From NCBI RefSeq assembly GCF_007489285.1, contig NZ_VLIY01000002.1, positions 62,001 to 126,000 on the forward strand: a stretch of DNA of 64,000 bases, given 5' to 3'. Shown here in pieces: positions 17,585-26,100 of the stretch. The first letter of the stretch is position 1. Each line of letters opens with the position of its first letter. Made by a program: the position numbers and the translations under genes. Source of the DNA: Skermania sp. ID1734 (GTDB taxonomy: Bacteria; Actinomycetota; Actinomycetes; Mycobacteriales; Mycobacteriaceae). Under the pieces are notes generated by a model that saw only the letters and a program-made list of their open reading frames with translations, searched no databases and was not told the origin of the DNA.

Positions 17585-19051
17585 CTAACCGGCCGCTTGC
17601 TGCTCCCGTTCCGGCGTTGGCATGCCCTCGGCGGCGCGCCCGTCTGCAGAGGCTGCGACGGCAGCGCTGGCGTCGTTGGGTGGTCCGACCGGTACCCCGG
17701 CTTGGCGCTGCTGGTTTTGCAGTTTCTCCAACGCCAACCGGGCGTAGACCATCTGGCTGGTGATGGCCATCTGGCCGCGGGCACGGCCGATGAAGGTAAT
17801 GCCCCAGGCGACCACCGTGGTCAGGCGGTTCTTGTAGCCGACCAGGTAGTACAGGTGCAGGACCAGCCATGCCACCCAGGCGATGAAGCCACTGAATTCG
17901 AACTTGCCCACCTGCGCCACCGCGTCGAACCGGGAAATGGTGGCCATGCTGCCTTTGTCCCAGTACTTGAACGGCTCGCGATTCGCTGGGTCGTCGTGGC
18001 CCTTGAGGTGATTCTTGATCTGCTTGGTCGCATAGTTTGCGCCCTGAATGGCGCCCTGCGCCATGCCGGGCACACCCTTGACCGCCATCAGGTCACCCAC
18101 GACAAACACGTAGGGGTGGCCCTTGACAGTGAGGTCGGGTTCCACCACGACGCGCCCGGCCCGGTCCACCTCCGTACCGTGCGACTGCTCGGCGATCATC
18201 TTGCCCAGCGGGCTGGCCTGCACACCCGCCGACCACACCTTGCAGGCGCACTCGATGCGGCGCTCGGAACCGTCCTTGTCCTTGACGGTGATGCCCTTGT
18301 AGTCGACGTTAGTGACCATGGCGTTGAGCTGGATTTCCACGCCCATTTTCTCCAGGCGTTGCTGGGCTTTGAGGCCCAGCTTCTCGCCCATCGGCGGCAG
18401 GACGGCCGGTGCAGCGTCGAGCAGGATGACCCGGCAGTCGTTGGGTTCGATGGTCCGAAACGCTCCCGCGAGCGTGCGGTCTGCCAGTTCGGCGATCTGC
18501 CCGGCCAATTCGACTCCGGTCGGACCGGCACCCACAACCACGAATGTGAGTCGGCGTTCGCGCTCGGCGTGGTCGGTGGCCACCTCGGCCGCCTCGAAGG
18601 CACCGAGGATACGGCCGCGCAACTCCAGCGCGTCGTCGATGGTTTTCATGCCCGGGGCGTAGGTGGCGAACTGGTCGTTGCCGAAGTACGACTGCTGCGC
18701 ACCGGCAGCAACGACGAGGCTGTCGTAAGGCGTCACCGTCGTGGCGATGTTGGACAGCCGCGACGTCACGGTCTTGGCGTCCATGTCGATCGCCTCGACA
18801 TCGCCAAGGATGACGCGAACGTTCTTCTGCTTGCGCAGAATCAGCCGGGTCGGCGGCGCGATCTCGCCCTCGGACAGGATGCCGGTCGCGCACTGATACA
18901 GCAGCGGCTGGAACAGATGGCTGGTGGTCTTCGAGATCAGCGTGATGTCGACGTCGGCCTTCTTCAGTGACCTAGCTGCCGCCAGGCCGCCAAAGCCTGA
19001 CCCGATAATGACGACGTGATGGCGCTTAGTAGCAGCATCGGCGGTACTCAT
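17585..19051 (-). CDS. ndh: Type II NADH dehydrogenase
   Basis: Non-proton-pumping NADH:quinone oxidoreductase that feeds electrons from NADH into the menaquinone pool at the inner face of the membrane. N-terminal FAD motif GSGFGGLAAA near residue 20, second dinucleotide (NADH) motif VVGAGPTGVELAG near 175, and the FAD-contact segment VFVVGDLMAVKG near 318. A hydrophobic stretch FIAWVAWLVLHLYYLVGY near 388 is the usual membrane-contacting region. Length of 488 residues fits mycobacterial Ndh (about 460-470) with an Ala/Gln-rich tail. Start at 19051 is set by AAGGAG five bases upstream; an in-frame start 51 bases earlier lacks such a site. A 7-bp inverted repeat about 87 bp upstream may be an operator. 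Confidence 0.93.
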   Translation of the reverse strand: MSTADAATKRHHVVIIGSGFGGLAAARSLKKADVDITLISKTTSHLFQPLLYQCATGILSEGEIAPPTRLILRKQKNVRVILGDVEAIDMDAKTVTSRLSNIATTVTPYDSLVVAAGAQQSYFGNDQFATYAPGMKTIDDALELRGRILGAFEAAEVATDHAERERRLTFVVVGAGPTGVELAGQIAELADRTLAGAFRTIEPNDCRVILLDAAPAVLPPMGEKLGLKAQQRLEKMGVEIQLNAMVTNVDYKGITVKDKDGSERRIECACKVWSAGVQASPLGKMIAEQSHGTEVDRAGRVVVEPDLTVKGHPYVFVVGDLMAVKGVPGMAQGAIQGANYATKQIKNHLKGHDDPANREPFKYWDKGSMATISRFDAVAQVGKFEFSGFIAWVAWLVLHLYYLVGYKNRLTTVVAWGITFIGRARGQMAITSQMVYARLALEKLQNQQRQAGVPVGPPNDASAAVAASADGRAAEGMPTPEREQQAAG

Positions 19052-19137
19052 CGTGCTCCTTAAGACTCGGCGGTGCGGACACACCGGGACGTCACTTTCC
19101 AAACCGTAGTCGCCGTTGGGCGCGTCGTCCTAGCAAC

Positions 19138-19157
19138 GGGTTACTTTCGCGTAACCC
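19138..19157. promoter_or_regulatory. Inverted repeat between ndh and the P450 gene
   Basis: GGGTTAC (19138-19144) and GTAACCC (19151-19157) form a perfect 7-bp inverted repeat with a 6-bp spacer in the divergent ndh/P450 intergenic region, about 87 bp from ndh and 109 bp from the P450 start. The dyad spacing suits a dimeric repressor; the regulator is unknown. Confidence 0.5.
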
Positions 19158-19265
19158 AGAACAAACTTCAGGTCTGATCGCCGCCCGCATCGGCGGGCTG
19201 TTTGCCCAGCGTAGGGCATCTAGACTGACTTATACGCCGCATAGTCGTTGCGTTGGGAGGTCGCC

Positions 19266-20726
19266 ATGGTCGCAACCGAAGGCTCACGCGCTACGTATCC
19301 GCGTACCGAAAACTCCCGGCTGATCGAGACCGGGCGAACAGCCTTGCTCGACCGATTGCTGCATGCCGTCCCCGAACGGGCGGCGACGCTCGCGCAGCCG
19401 CCGGCCGGCAGTGGGTTGCGGGCCGTGCGCGGGGATCTCGGCATTCCACTGGTCGGTTCGGGACTCGGGTGGCTGCGATGGGGCCCGGCGCAGCAAATCG
19501 AGCAATACCGACGGTGGGGTCCAGTTACCTGGTCGAAGACGCTCGGTCAGCCGATTGTGACGGTGACCGGACCCGATGCCGCCCAGGTCGTGGTTGCCAA
19601 CAAGGACAAGGCGTTCGGTCAGGGTTGGGAGTATTACATAGGTCCGTTCTTCCACCGCGGGTTGCTGTTGCTCGAGTTCGAGGAGCACATGTTTCACCGC
19701 CGCCTGATGCAACAGGCCTTCACGCGGCCGCGTCTGGAGCAGTACTTCACCGAACTCACCGAACTCGCGAATCGCCGGATCGCGAGTTGGCCAACCGGTC
19801 GAACGATTCACCTGTATTCCACGCTGAAAGCACTCACGCTCGAGGTCGCCGCCGAGATCTTCATGGACGCCGACGTGGGCGCGGAACGTGACCGGCTCAA
19901 CCGCGCGTTCATCGCGGCCACCCACGCGGCGCTGGCCGTCGTGCGCGCCCCGGTCCCCGGCGGTAATTGGCGCGCGGGGTTGCGGGGCCGAAAGGTATTG
20001 GAGGACTACTTCTATCGCATGTTGCCGGCGAAAAGGTCGTCGGCGGGCAACGACTTCTTTTCAGCCCTCTGCCACGCCCGGGATGAGGACGGCTCGCGCT
20101 TCACCGACGCCGACGTGGTCAATCACATGATCTTTCTGATCATGGCGGCGCACGACACGTCGACGACGACGGCAACCAGCGTCGCGTACTTCCTCGGCAA
20201 GCACCCGGAATGGCAGGAACGGGCCCGGGCGGAATCGCTGGCGCGGCCATCCGGCCCGCTGGATATGCAGGTCCTGGAAGCGATGACCACGCTCGAAATG
20301 TGCATCAAGGAAAGTCTGCGGTTGGTCTCGCCGGTTCCCGGGCTGGTCCGGCGCACCGTTGCCGACACGGAGATCCTCGGCTACTACGTGCCCGCCGGGG
20401 TGCTGGTGGATGTGAACGTGTGGGCCAACCACCTACTCGCCGAATACTGGCCGCAACCAGAGCGATTCGATCCGGAGCGGTTCAGCCCGCAGCGCCGCGA
20501 GGACAAGTCGCACCGCTACGCGTGGATGCCGTTCGGCGCAGGCGCTCACAAGTGCATCGGGATGCATTTCGGCATGCTCGAGGTGAAGACAATTCTCGAT
20601 GCGATGTTGCGCAACTTCGAGTGGTCCTACGCCGGTTCGCCATCCCGCGGGTACGAAATGCCCTGGGGATACAGCACTATTTCGTTTCCCCGTGACGACG
20701 CGCCGATCGTGTTGCGACGCAGGTGA
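19266..20726 (+). CDS. Cytochrome P450
   Basis: Haem-thiolate monooxygenase of 486 residues. The I-helix oxygen-binding segment is MAAHDTSTTT near residue 294, the K-helix ExxR is ESLR near 348, and the haem-ligand loop is FGAGAHKCIG near 425 with the axial Cys. An aromatic-rich N-terminal half and the long form (486 rather than ~400 residues) fit the class of mycobacterial P450s related to sterol or fatty-acid hydroxylases such as the CYP51/CYP136 size group, but I cannot name the family or substrate. Start at 19266 is set by GGGAGG five bases upstream; TAGACT at 19221-19226 is a possible -10. No dedicated ferredoxin is next to it. It ends against the convergent LppU-like gene with no spacing. 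Confidence 0.9.
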   Translation: MVATEGSRATYPRTENSRLIETGRTALLDRLLHAVPERAATLAQPPAGSGLRAVRGDLGIPLVGSGLGWLRWGPAQQIEQYRRWGPVTWSKTLGQPIVTVTGPDAAQVVVANKDKAFGQGWEYYIGPFFHRGLLLLEFEEHMFHRRLMQQAFTRPRLEQYFTELTELANRRIASWPTGRTIHLYSTLKALTLEVAAEIFMDADVGAERDRLNRAFIAATHAALAVVRAPVPGGNWRAGLRGRKVLEDYFYRMLPAKRSSAGNDFFSALCHARDEDGSRFTDADVVNHMIFLIMAAHDTSTTTATSVAYFLGKHPEWQERARAESLARPSGPLDMQVLEAMTTLEMCIKESLRLVSPVPGLVRRTVADTEILGYYVPAGVLVDVNVWANHLLAEYWPQPERFDPERFSPQRREDKSHRYAWMPFGAGAHKCIGMHFGMLEVKTILDAMLRNFEWSYAGSPSRGYEMPWGYSTISFPRDDAPIVLRRR

Positions 20727-21473
20727 TCACGTCCCGCCGACGACGGCGCAGTAGGTTCGTGGCGGCTGCTTGTATACAGCAGCTGAGTCGGGCCCGGTCT
20801 CCTCGCACAACGACTCGTCGGCCTTGCCGTCGATCCGCTTGACGATCTTGATGGCATTCGGATCCGAACAAGCACTCGTGGTGATTCGCTGGTCCGGCAT
20901 GCGCTGATAACAGGCGCCTTCACGCAGGTTCGGCACCAGGCACAGCGTCTGCCTAACCTTCGAGTTGTCGTCTTGGTCGACGAGGTTGAACGGGAGGTCG
21001 CGGCTGGTGCACGAGCCTTTACCGTCGACCAAGGTGGCCACCTCATAGGTGGCATCGGCATCAGAACAGGACCGCTTCTCGTGGTCACTTTCCGATGCGT
21101 TGCTCGACAGTTTCGAGAAGTACACGCAGTCACCGACAGCCAATTCGTTCTTCTGCGCCACCTTCGCCGCAATGACACCGATAATCGCGACGACGGCAAC
21201 AAGCGCGACGACGGCGATTGACAGGCCGATCCACAGACCCTTACGCGACTTCTTCGGAATCTCTTGCGGTGGCGGCATCCCGTAGGGCACTTGACCGCCG
21301 GGCTGCGGTCCCCATGGTGGCTGACCACCCGGTTGTTGTCCCCACGGTGGTTGATCGCCGCCCGGCGGTCCGTACGGCGGCCGGTTGCCGGGAGCGGGAC
21401 TCCCGGCTTGCGCGCCCCAGGGCGGCTGCCCGCCGGGAGGCTGGTTCGGCAGTTGGTTCGGCGGTTGGCTCAT
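20727..21473 (-). CDS. LppU-like Pro/Gly-rich single-pass membrane protein
   Basis: Protein of 248 residues with three parts: a cytoplasmic Pro/Gly/Gln/Trp-rich segment (about 1-90, repeated PPWG and PPYG units), one membrane helix (about 98-123, rich in Val, Ala and Ile) and an extracytoplasmic domain with about eight cysteines (VGDCVYF, RSCSDAD, GSCTSRD, TLCLVP, GACYQ, SACSD, SLCEE, TYCAVV), which presumably form disulphides. This plan matches the actinobacterial LppU/SCO3897 family, which has no established biochemical role. Start at 21473 is chosen because the Pro-rich domain begins there with GAGG upstream; the longer reading frame has an unlikely Arg/Cys-rich N terminus. Convergent and contiguous with the P450 gene. 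Confidence 0.75.
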   Translation of the reverse strand: MSQPPNQLPNQPPGGQPPWGAQAGSPAPGNRPPYGPPGGDQPPWGQQPGGQPPWGPQPGGQVPYGMPPPQEIPKKSRKGLWIGLSIAVVALVAVVAIIGVIAAKVAQKNELAVGDCVYFSKLSSNASESDHEKRSCSDADATYEVATLVDGKGSCTSRDLPFNLVDQDDNSKVRQTLCLVPNLREGACYQRMPDQRITTSACSDPNAIKIVKRIDGKADESLCEETGPDSAAVYKQPPRTYCAVVGGT

Positions 21474-21683
21474 CGCACACCTCAACAGTGAAGTACCAGC
21501 ACACACAGCGCACCCGTGGGGGTGCGAAACCCGCAAGAACTGAGCAAATCCTCGTTCAAGTTTGGCCCTCAGCACGCCCCGACGCCAGCAGCATTTCGGA
21601 AATTCCGGACGAATGTCGGTGCGCGGAGTTTGCGGGGCGCACGTGGCTTCGCGCTGTCCGCGGCAGCGCGGCCCGGGCCGCTG

Positions 21684-21713
21684 TTGCATCGGCCGCGAGT
21701 GACTGGCTATCCT
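21684..21713 (+). promoter_or_regulatory. Promoter of the leader-peptide/LeuA-regulatory-domain transcript
   Basis: TTGCAT (-35, 21684-21689) and TATCCT (-10, 21708-21713) are separated by 18 bp. The predicted transcription start is around 21720, just before the ATG of the leader peptide at 21722. The rest of the stretch 21474-21683 upstream shows no gene or structure I can support. Confidence 0.55.
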
Positions 21714-21721
21714 CGGACGCT

Positions 21722-21751
21722 ATGCAGCGACTTCTCGTAGTTCACCCGTAG
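21722..21751 (+). CDS. Nine-codon leader peptide MQRLLVVHP
   Basis: ATG CAG CGA CTT CTC GTA GTT CAC CCG TAG. Four consecutive branched-chain amino acid codons (Leu-Leu-Val-Val), three of them (CTT, GTA, GTT) uncommon in this GC-rich genome, lie immediately downstream of a promoter and partly inside the left arm of a stable hairpin. This is the standard layout of a leader peptide for ribosome-mediated attenuation sensing leucine/valine supply. The downstream gene encodes a LeuA regulatory domain, which makes a branched-chain role coherent. Short ORFs arise by chance, so the call rests on the combination of position, codons and structure. Confidence 0.65.
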   Translation: MQRLLVVHP

Positions 21752-21796
21752 CGGGGTCTGATCTGACCGGCCCCCCGCTGTGGGCCGTTGAACTAC
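21737..21796 (+). promoter_or_regulatory. Attenuator hairpin 1 over the leader peptide
   Basis: GTAGTTCA (21737-21744) pairs with TGAACTAC (21789-21796) and CCCGTAGCGGGG (21745-21756) with CCCCGCTGTGGG (21773-21784, two G-U pairs), giving a 20-bp stem with a 4-nt bulge and 16-nt loop. The left arm contains the Val codons and stop codon of the leader peptide, so a ribosome stalled there would disrupt it. Its loop contains GACCG (21765-21769), complementary to CGGTC in the 5' arm of hairpin 2. Confidence 0.65.
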
Positions 21797-21801
21797 CCAG
21801 T

Positions 21802-21833
21802 CGGTCTCTTTCATCGTTTTTCAGAAAGAACCG
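21802..21833 (+). promoter_or_regulatory. Hairpin 2 sequestering the ribosome-binding region
   Basis: CGGT-C-TCTTTC (21802-21812) pairs with GAAAGAACCG (21824-21833) as a 10-bp stem with one bulged C and an 11-nt loop containing five U. The purine-rich GAAAGAA that would serve as ribosome-binding site for the ATG at 21839 is inside the 3' arm. Pairing of CGGTC (21802-21806) with the loop of hairpin 1 would open it, which suggests a two-state switch on translation. Confidence 0.6.
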
Positions 21834-21838
21834 GACCA

Positions 21839-22342
21839 ATGGCTTTCGCTGCCGAATCAACCAATCACTTCGCCAACTGTGGCTGCGCTGGAGCGTGTGC
21901 CGACCCCTTTGCCCGTCAGTACGGCCAGCACCTGCCGAAGACACTGCGTGCGGAGGCATCCGCGCTGAGCTGGGCGCAGTTCTGCGAGCGGTATTCGGCC
22001 ACTTCCGGTCCTGTTCGCTTCGGCTCGCTTGCGCGCTCCACCAGCAGTCGTCGCGGCGCGGCGGCGTTCGAGGCCACTCTCGCGATCGATGCGGAGATCA
22101 TCACCGAAGTGATCGACGCGAACGGGCCAATGTCGGCGCTGACCGGCATCCTCTACCGACGCGGCATCAGCATTGAGATGCTGTCCTTCCACCAGCGCGA
22201 AACCGCCGACGGAATCGCCACGTTCGTCCTGTGCGAACACAACGGGCGCCGGTACTGGGCCGCGGCAATTGCGTCGAACGCCGTCGAATCGCAGGCACGT
22301 GCGCTGATCAACGCCGCGAACCGGCTGCTCCAGAATCGATAG
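21839..22342 (+). CDS. Stand-alone LeuA (2-isopropylmalate synthase) regulatory-domain protein
   Basis: The 167-residue protein resembles only the C-terminal linker and allosteric/dimerisation domain of actinobacterial LeuA. SWAQFCERY near residue 60 corresponds to the linker helix, and NGPMSALTGILYRRGI near 113 followed by a strand-rich stretch ending AAIASNAVESQARALINAANR matches the leucine-binding domain signature (GPxxALxxxL...G.....AVxxAxNR). None of the catalytic TIM-barrel motifs (HxH metal site, DGxRDG) are present, so it cannot make isopropylmalate. The N terminus has CGCAGAC, a possible metal or disulphide site. Start at 21839 follows a GAAAGAA sequence sequestered in hairpin 2; a TTG start 51 bases upstream would lie inside hairpin 1. 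Likely roles are sensing leucine and modulating LeuA or another partner by hetero-dimerisation; this is inference. It converges on the sigma-factor gene across 38-bp tandem repeats. Confidence 0.75.
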   Translation: MAFAAESTNHFANCGCAGACADPFARQYGQHLPKTLRAEASALSWAQFCERYSATSGPVRFGSLARSTSSRRGAAAFEATLAIDAEIITEVIDANGPMSALTGILYRRGISIEMLSFHQRETADGIATFVLCEHNGRRYWAAAIASNAVESQARALINAANRLLQNR

Positions 22343-22343
22343 C

Positions 22344-22533
22344 CGTCACTCGGCGCGGAGCTGCTCACGCAGCCGCGACAGTGTCACCCGGCGCGGAGCT
22401 GCTCACGCAGCCGCGACAGTGTCACCCGGCGCGGAGCTGCTCACGCAGCCGCGACAGTGTCACCCGGCGCGGAGCTGCTCACGCAGCCGCGACAGCGTCA
22501 CCCGGCGCGGAGTTGCTCACGCAGCCGCGACAG
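22344..22533. repeat. Five tandem 38-bp repeats derived from the 3' end of the sigma-factor gene
   Basis: Units at 22344-22381, 22382-22419, 22420-22457, 22458-22495 and 22496-22533 are near-identical (one to three substitutions) with no spacers. The fifth is the 3' end of the minus-strand sigma-factor gene: read on that strand each unit encodes LSRLREQLRAG followed by TGA. Four extra copies therefore follow the stop codon and fill the gap to the convergent LeuA-domain gene. Each unit contains a GCTGC-GTGA-GCAGC stem-loop, extendable by CGCGG/CCGCG, so the transcript would carry five hairpins in series and may act as a bidirectional terminator. Confidence 0.95.
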
Positions 22534-22959
22534 TGCCCGGTGTTGATCAAGCAGCACCCGCGCCGGACTCAAACCCAGCGCAACGGCAGTGTCGGCAACC
22601 GACAACCCACTCAGCACTCGCAAGATCAAGACTTCCCGTTCGTCGTCGGGGAGTCGGTCGATCAACGAGCCCACTTCCTTACTGCGCCGCCTGCGCTTGC
22701 TCAACCGCGCCACATCGTGGCGAGCCTGCCGATTGACGAATGCGAGAAGTGATGCGCCGTTATGCCGCGGAAGCGCACTGATGATGTCGCGACTGATCCG
22801 CTGCGCTTCCACATCAGCCTGTTCCAGGCCAATGCTGGCTGACAGCTCCGCGCGGCAGCGTCGGGTGACCAGAGCGCGGACCGCCGGCACCACCGTGCCC
22901 AACGCCCGCGGGTCACCTTCCGCGGCGGCGGCGTAGACGCGCTCGTCCACGATTGACAT
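22498..22959 (-). CDS. Small ECF-like RNA polymerase sigma factor
   Basis: Protein of 153 residues whose C-terminal part is a clear sigma region 4: LPDDEREVLILRVLSGLSV near residue 100, then ADTAVALGLSPARVLLDQHRALSRLR as the helix-turn-helix. The N-terminal half (AAAEGDPRAL... QRISRDIISALPRHNGASLLAFV) fits a short region 2. No anti-sigma gene is adjacent. Start at 22959 (MSIVDERVY) has GGAG six bases upstream and is preferred to an in-frame start at 22998. The last 12 codons coincide with the first of five tandem 38-bp repeats that continue past the stop. Whether it binds core polymerase or is a sigma-like regulator is not decidable here. Confidence 0.75.
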   Translation of the reverse strand: MSIVDERVYAAAAEGDPRALGTVVPAVRALVTRRCRAELSASIGLEQADVEAQRISRDIISALPRHNGASLLAFVNRQARHDVARLSKRRRRSKEVGSLIDRLPDDEREVLILRVLSGLSVADTAVALGLSPARVLLDQHRALSRLREQLRAG

Positions 22960-23167
22960 GCCGGCTCCGCTCGTTCTTCGTCCTCTAATGGCGATCAAAC
23001 GCCGCGAAGCTGCGCATCTGCTGGCAACCGGCTGCGAGTATGTGCAAAGTCGTTAGCCGTGGTCAGCGACCGCGCTAGCCAAAGTTGTCGGTGGCTTGTC
23101 CTAGTATCCGATGCAACGGGGACCGCGGATTCGTGCGGGAGATTCAGCAAAGGGGGAGGTATCGAAA

Positions 23168-26100
23168 ATGCTTGTGCTCCATAGAGCTACGCGCACAGAC
23201 GCCCTTGCTGACGAGCTCGCCGGCGTACTGGCCGCGCCGCTGTCGGATCCGTTCGCCAGCGAGATCATCGCAGTGCCGGCGAAGGGCGTGGAGCGCTGGC
23301 TCAACCAACGTCTCGCGGCGCGGCTGGGGAGTCAGGTCGGCGACGGGGTCGCGGCCAATATCGAATTTCCGTATCCGGGCGCGCTGGTAGGTGACGTGGT
23401 CGCCCGCGCCAGCGGCATAGCACCGGACGAAGATCCGTGGGCCGCGGACCGCTCGCTATGGACGGTGCTTTCGCTGATCGACTCAGCGATCGATGAACCG
23501 TGGTGCGCTGTTCTCGCCCGGCACATTGGCGGCAGCGGGCCGGGCGACGGGCATCGTCTCGGACGTCGCTATGCCACCGCGTCCTACATCACCGATCTGT
23601 TCGCCCGTTATGGCGTGCAACGGCCGCAGCTGATCATCGACTGGTCGCGTGGTAACGATTGCGACGGCGCGGGTAACGAACTCGACGATGATGTTCGCTG
23701 GCAGCCCCAGCTCTGGCGGCGGCTGCGCGAGCGCATCGGCGTGGCCAGTCCGGCAGAACGCCTCGCCGAAGCCTGTCTGACCGTGCGTGAGCAACCAGAG
23801 GCGGTGCAACTGCCCGAACGAATCTCGGTGTTCGGCCCGACGCGGCTCGCCCTCGGCGAACTCGCCGTCCTCGAAGCACTCGGTGCTCATCGCGACGTTC
23901 ACCTGTGGATCCCGCATCCCAGTCCGGCGATGTGGGCGAGGCTCGCGGAATCGCCGCCGACCCGCCGCCGCACGGACACCAGCGCTCTCACGCTCGAGCA
24001 TCCCTTGCTGGTCAGCCTCGGACGGGATATCCGCGAATTCCAGGCGCGGCTGTTGCCGGTCGCCCACATCGATCGCAACCACGATGCAGAGTCCGGCGCC
24101 GTTTCCGAGACGCTACTTGCCCAGCTACAGACCGACATTCGCGCAGATCGACGACCGAGCGCGGGGTCGACGCCGGACGGTTCGGTGCAAATTCACGCGT
24201 GCCACGGCGCCGCCCGGCAGGTCGAAGTGCTGCGCGATGTGCTGTTGCGCGAGTTTCGGAACGACCCGACGCTGGAACCGCGCGACGTGCTTGTCATGTG
24301 CCCCGACATCGAAACCTACGCACCGCTGATCCGCGCCGGTTTCGGTCAGGGATCGGGCGGACATCCGGCGCACTCACTGCGAGTGCGGCTGGCCGACCGG
24401 GCGTTGCGGCAGACGAACCCGTTGCTGGATGTGGTCGCCACGCTGCTCGATTTGGCCGACCGCCGCATCACGGCCTCACAGGTGCTGGACCTGGCCGCCA
24501 GCGCGCCCGTGTGTGCAGGCTTCGGCTTCAGTGGCGATGATCTGGAACGCCTGCGCGCGTGGGCGGCGGAGTCGGGCGCGCGTTGGGGGATCGGTCAACG
24601 GCAGCGGCAGGCCTTCGGACTGGACGGATTCGGCCAAAACACCTTCAATGCGGCGCTCGACCGCATACTTCTCGGTGCTGCAGCAGATGAGTTCGATTGC
24701 GGTTGGCTCGATCGGGCGACGCCGCTTGCTGACGTGGAAAGTGCCGACATCGACCTGGCCGGACGATTTGCGGAGTTCATCGATCGGTTGGCCGCGACTA
24801 TGCGAGACCTTGCCCATCCGCAACCCGCGCGACAGTGGATCGAGACCCTCGGCCGGGCGTTGGAACTTCTTACGGACACCGCGCCCGACGACGCATGGCA
24901 GACAGCGCAAGCCCGTACCGAACTTTCCGCAGCAACCGAGCATGCCGGTGACGTTGTGCTCCGGCTCGCGGACGTGCGCTCCATGCTCGCCCAGCGCCTC
25001 GCTGGACGACCCACCCGCGCCAACTTTCGCACTGGCGAACTGACGGTGTGCACCATGGTGCCGATGCGTTCGGTGCCACACCGAGTCGTTGTTCTGCTCG
25101 GCCTAGACGACGAAGTCTTTCCACGCGCCGCTGGCATCGACGGCGACGACATTCTGCTACGCGATCCGTGCACCGGGGAACGGGATCCGCGCAGCGAGGA
25201 CCGCCAGCTTCTGCTTGACGCGGTGATGGCGGCCGAAGAGCGACTGCTGTTGTTTTATACGGGCGCCGACCCGGTGACCGGAAATGTTCGGCCACCGGCG
25301 ATTCCGCTGCGCGAGGTCGTGGACGTGATCGAGGCCATGGTTGGGGTGTCGGCGCTCCCGAACGTGCTACGACGCCACCCGCTGCAACCGTTCGATCCGC
25401 GCAACTTCGATGCCGTGCAGCCGTTCTCCTTCGACCGCGACGCGTTGGCCGGCGCACGCTCGTGCACGCAGCCGGCGGCGCCTCCGCCGCCGTTTCTCCC
25501 CGCCGCGCTGGACCCGCTGATCGAAGAGAGCATCGACCTTGCCGATCTGGCCGCTTTCATTTCGCATCCGGTACAAGGATTTCTGCGGCAACGTCTCGGC
25601 ATAAAGCTCGTCGACAGGAACGACGAGATCGACGATGCCCTGAGCATCGAACTCGACCCGTTGTCCAAGTGGGACATCGGTGAGCGGATGCTCGCCGCTA
25701 GCCTGTCCGGTGTCGACGCGGCGAAATTCCTTGGGGCAGAGTGGCGTCGCGGTACCCTTCCGCCCTTCGAATTGGGCAAGCGGGCGGTTCGCGAGGTGGA
25801 AGGCAACGTTGCCTCGCTCGAAAGCGCCGTGCGCAGGCTGTATTCCGAAGAGCCGCAAGCCATCGATGTAGCTGTGGATCTCGGCGACGGTCGTCGGCTG
25901 ACCGGAACCGTCACCGGGCTACGCAGCAAGATGATCGTCCGCACCTCCTACAGTCGTCTCGCTCCGAAACACCGGCTCAATGCCTGGGTGCAGCTCCTCG
26001 CGTTGGCCTGCTCCACTCATGAAAACGATTGGCGTACCTGCACCACCGGTCGAGCGCCGAAGGGACGGCGACCCTACCAATCCACGCTGGCGGTGCCGCC

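Noticed and set aside
21788-21838. TTG at 21788 as start of the LeuA-domain gene
   Set aside because: It lies inside the 3' arm of hairpin 1 with no ribosome-binding site and adds 17 residues without family similarity; the ATG at 21839 is preferred.
22344-22533. Tandem 38-bp repeats as a possible CRISPR array
   Set aside because: The units follow each other with no spacers and are copies of the adjacent gene's coding end.
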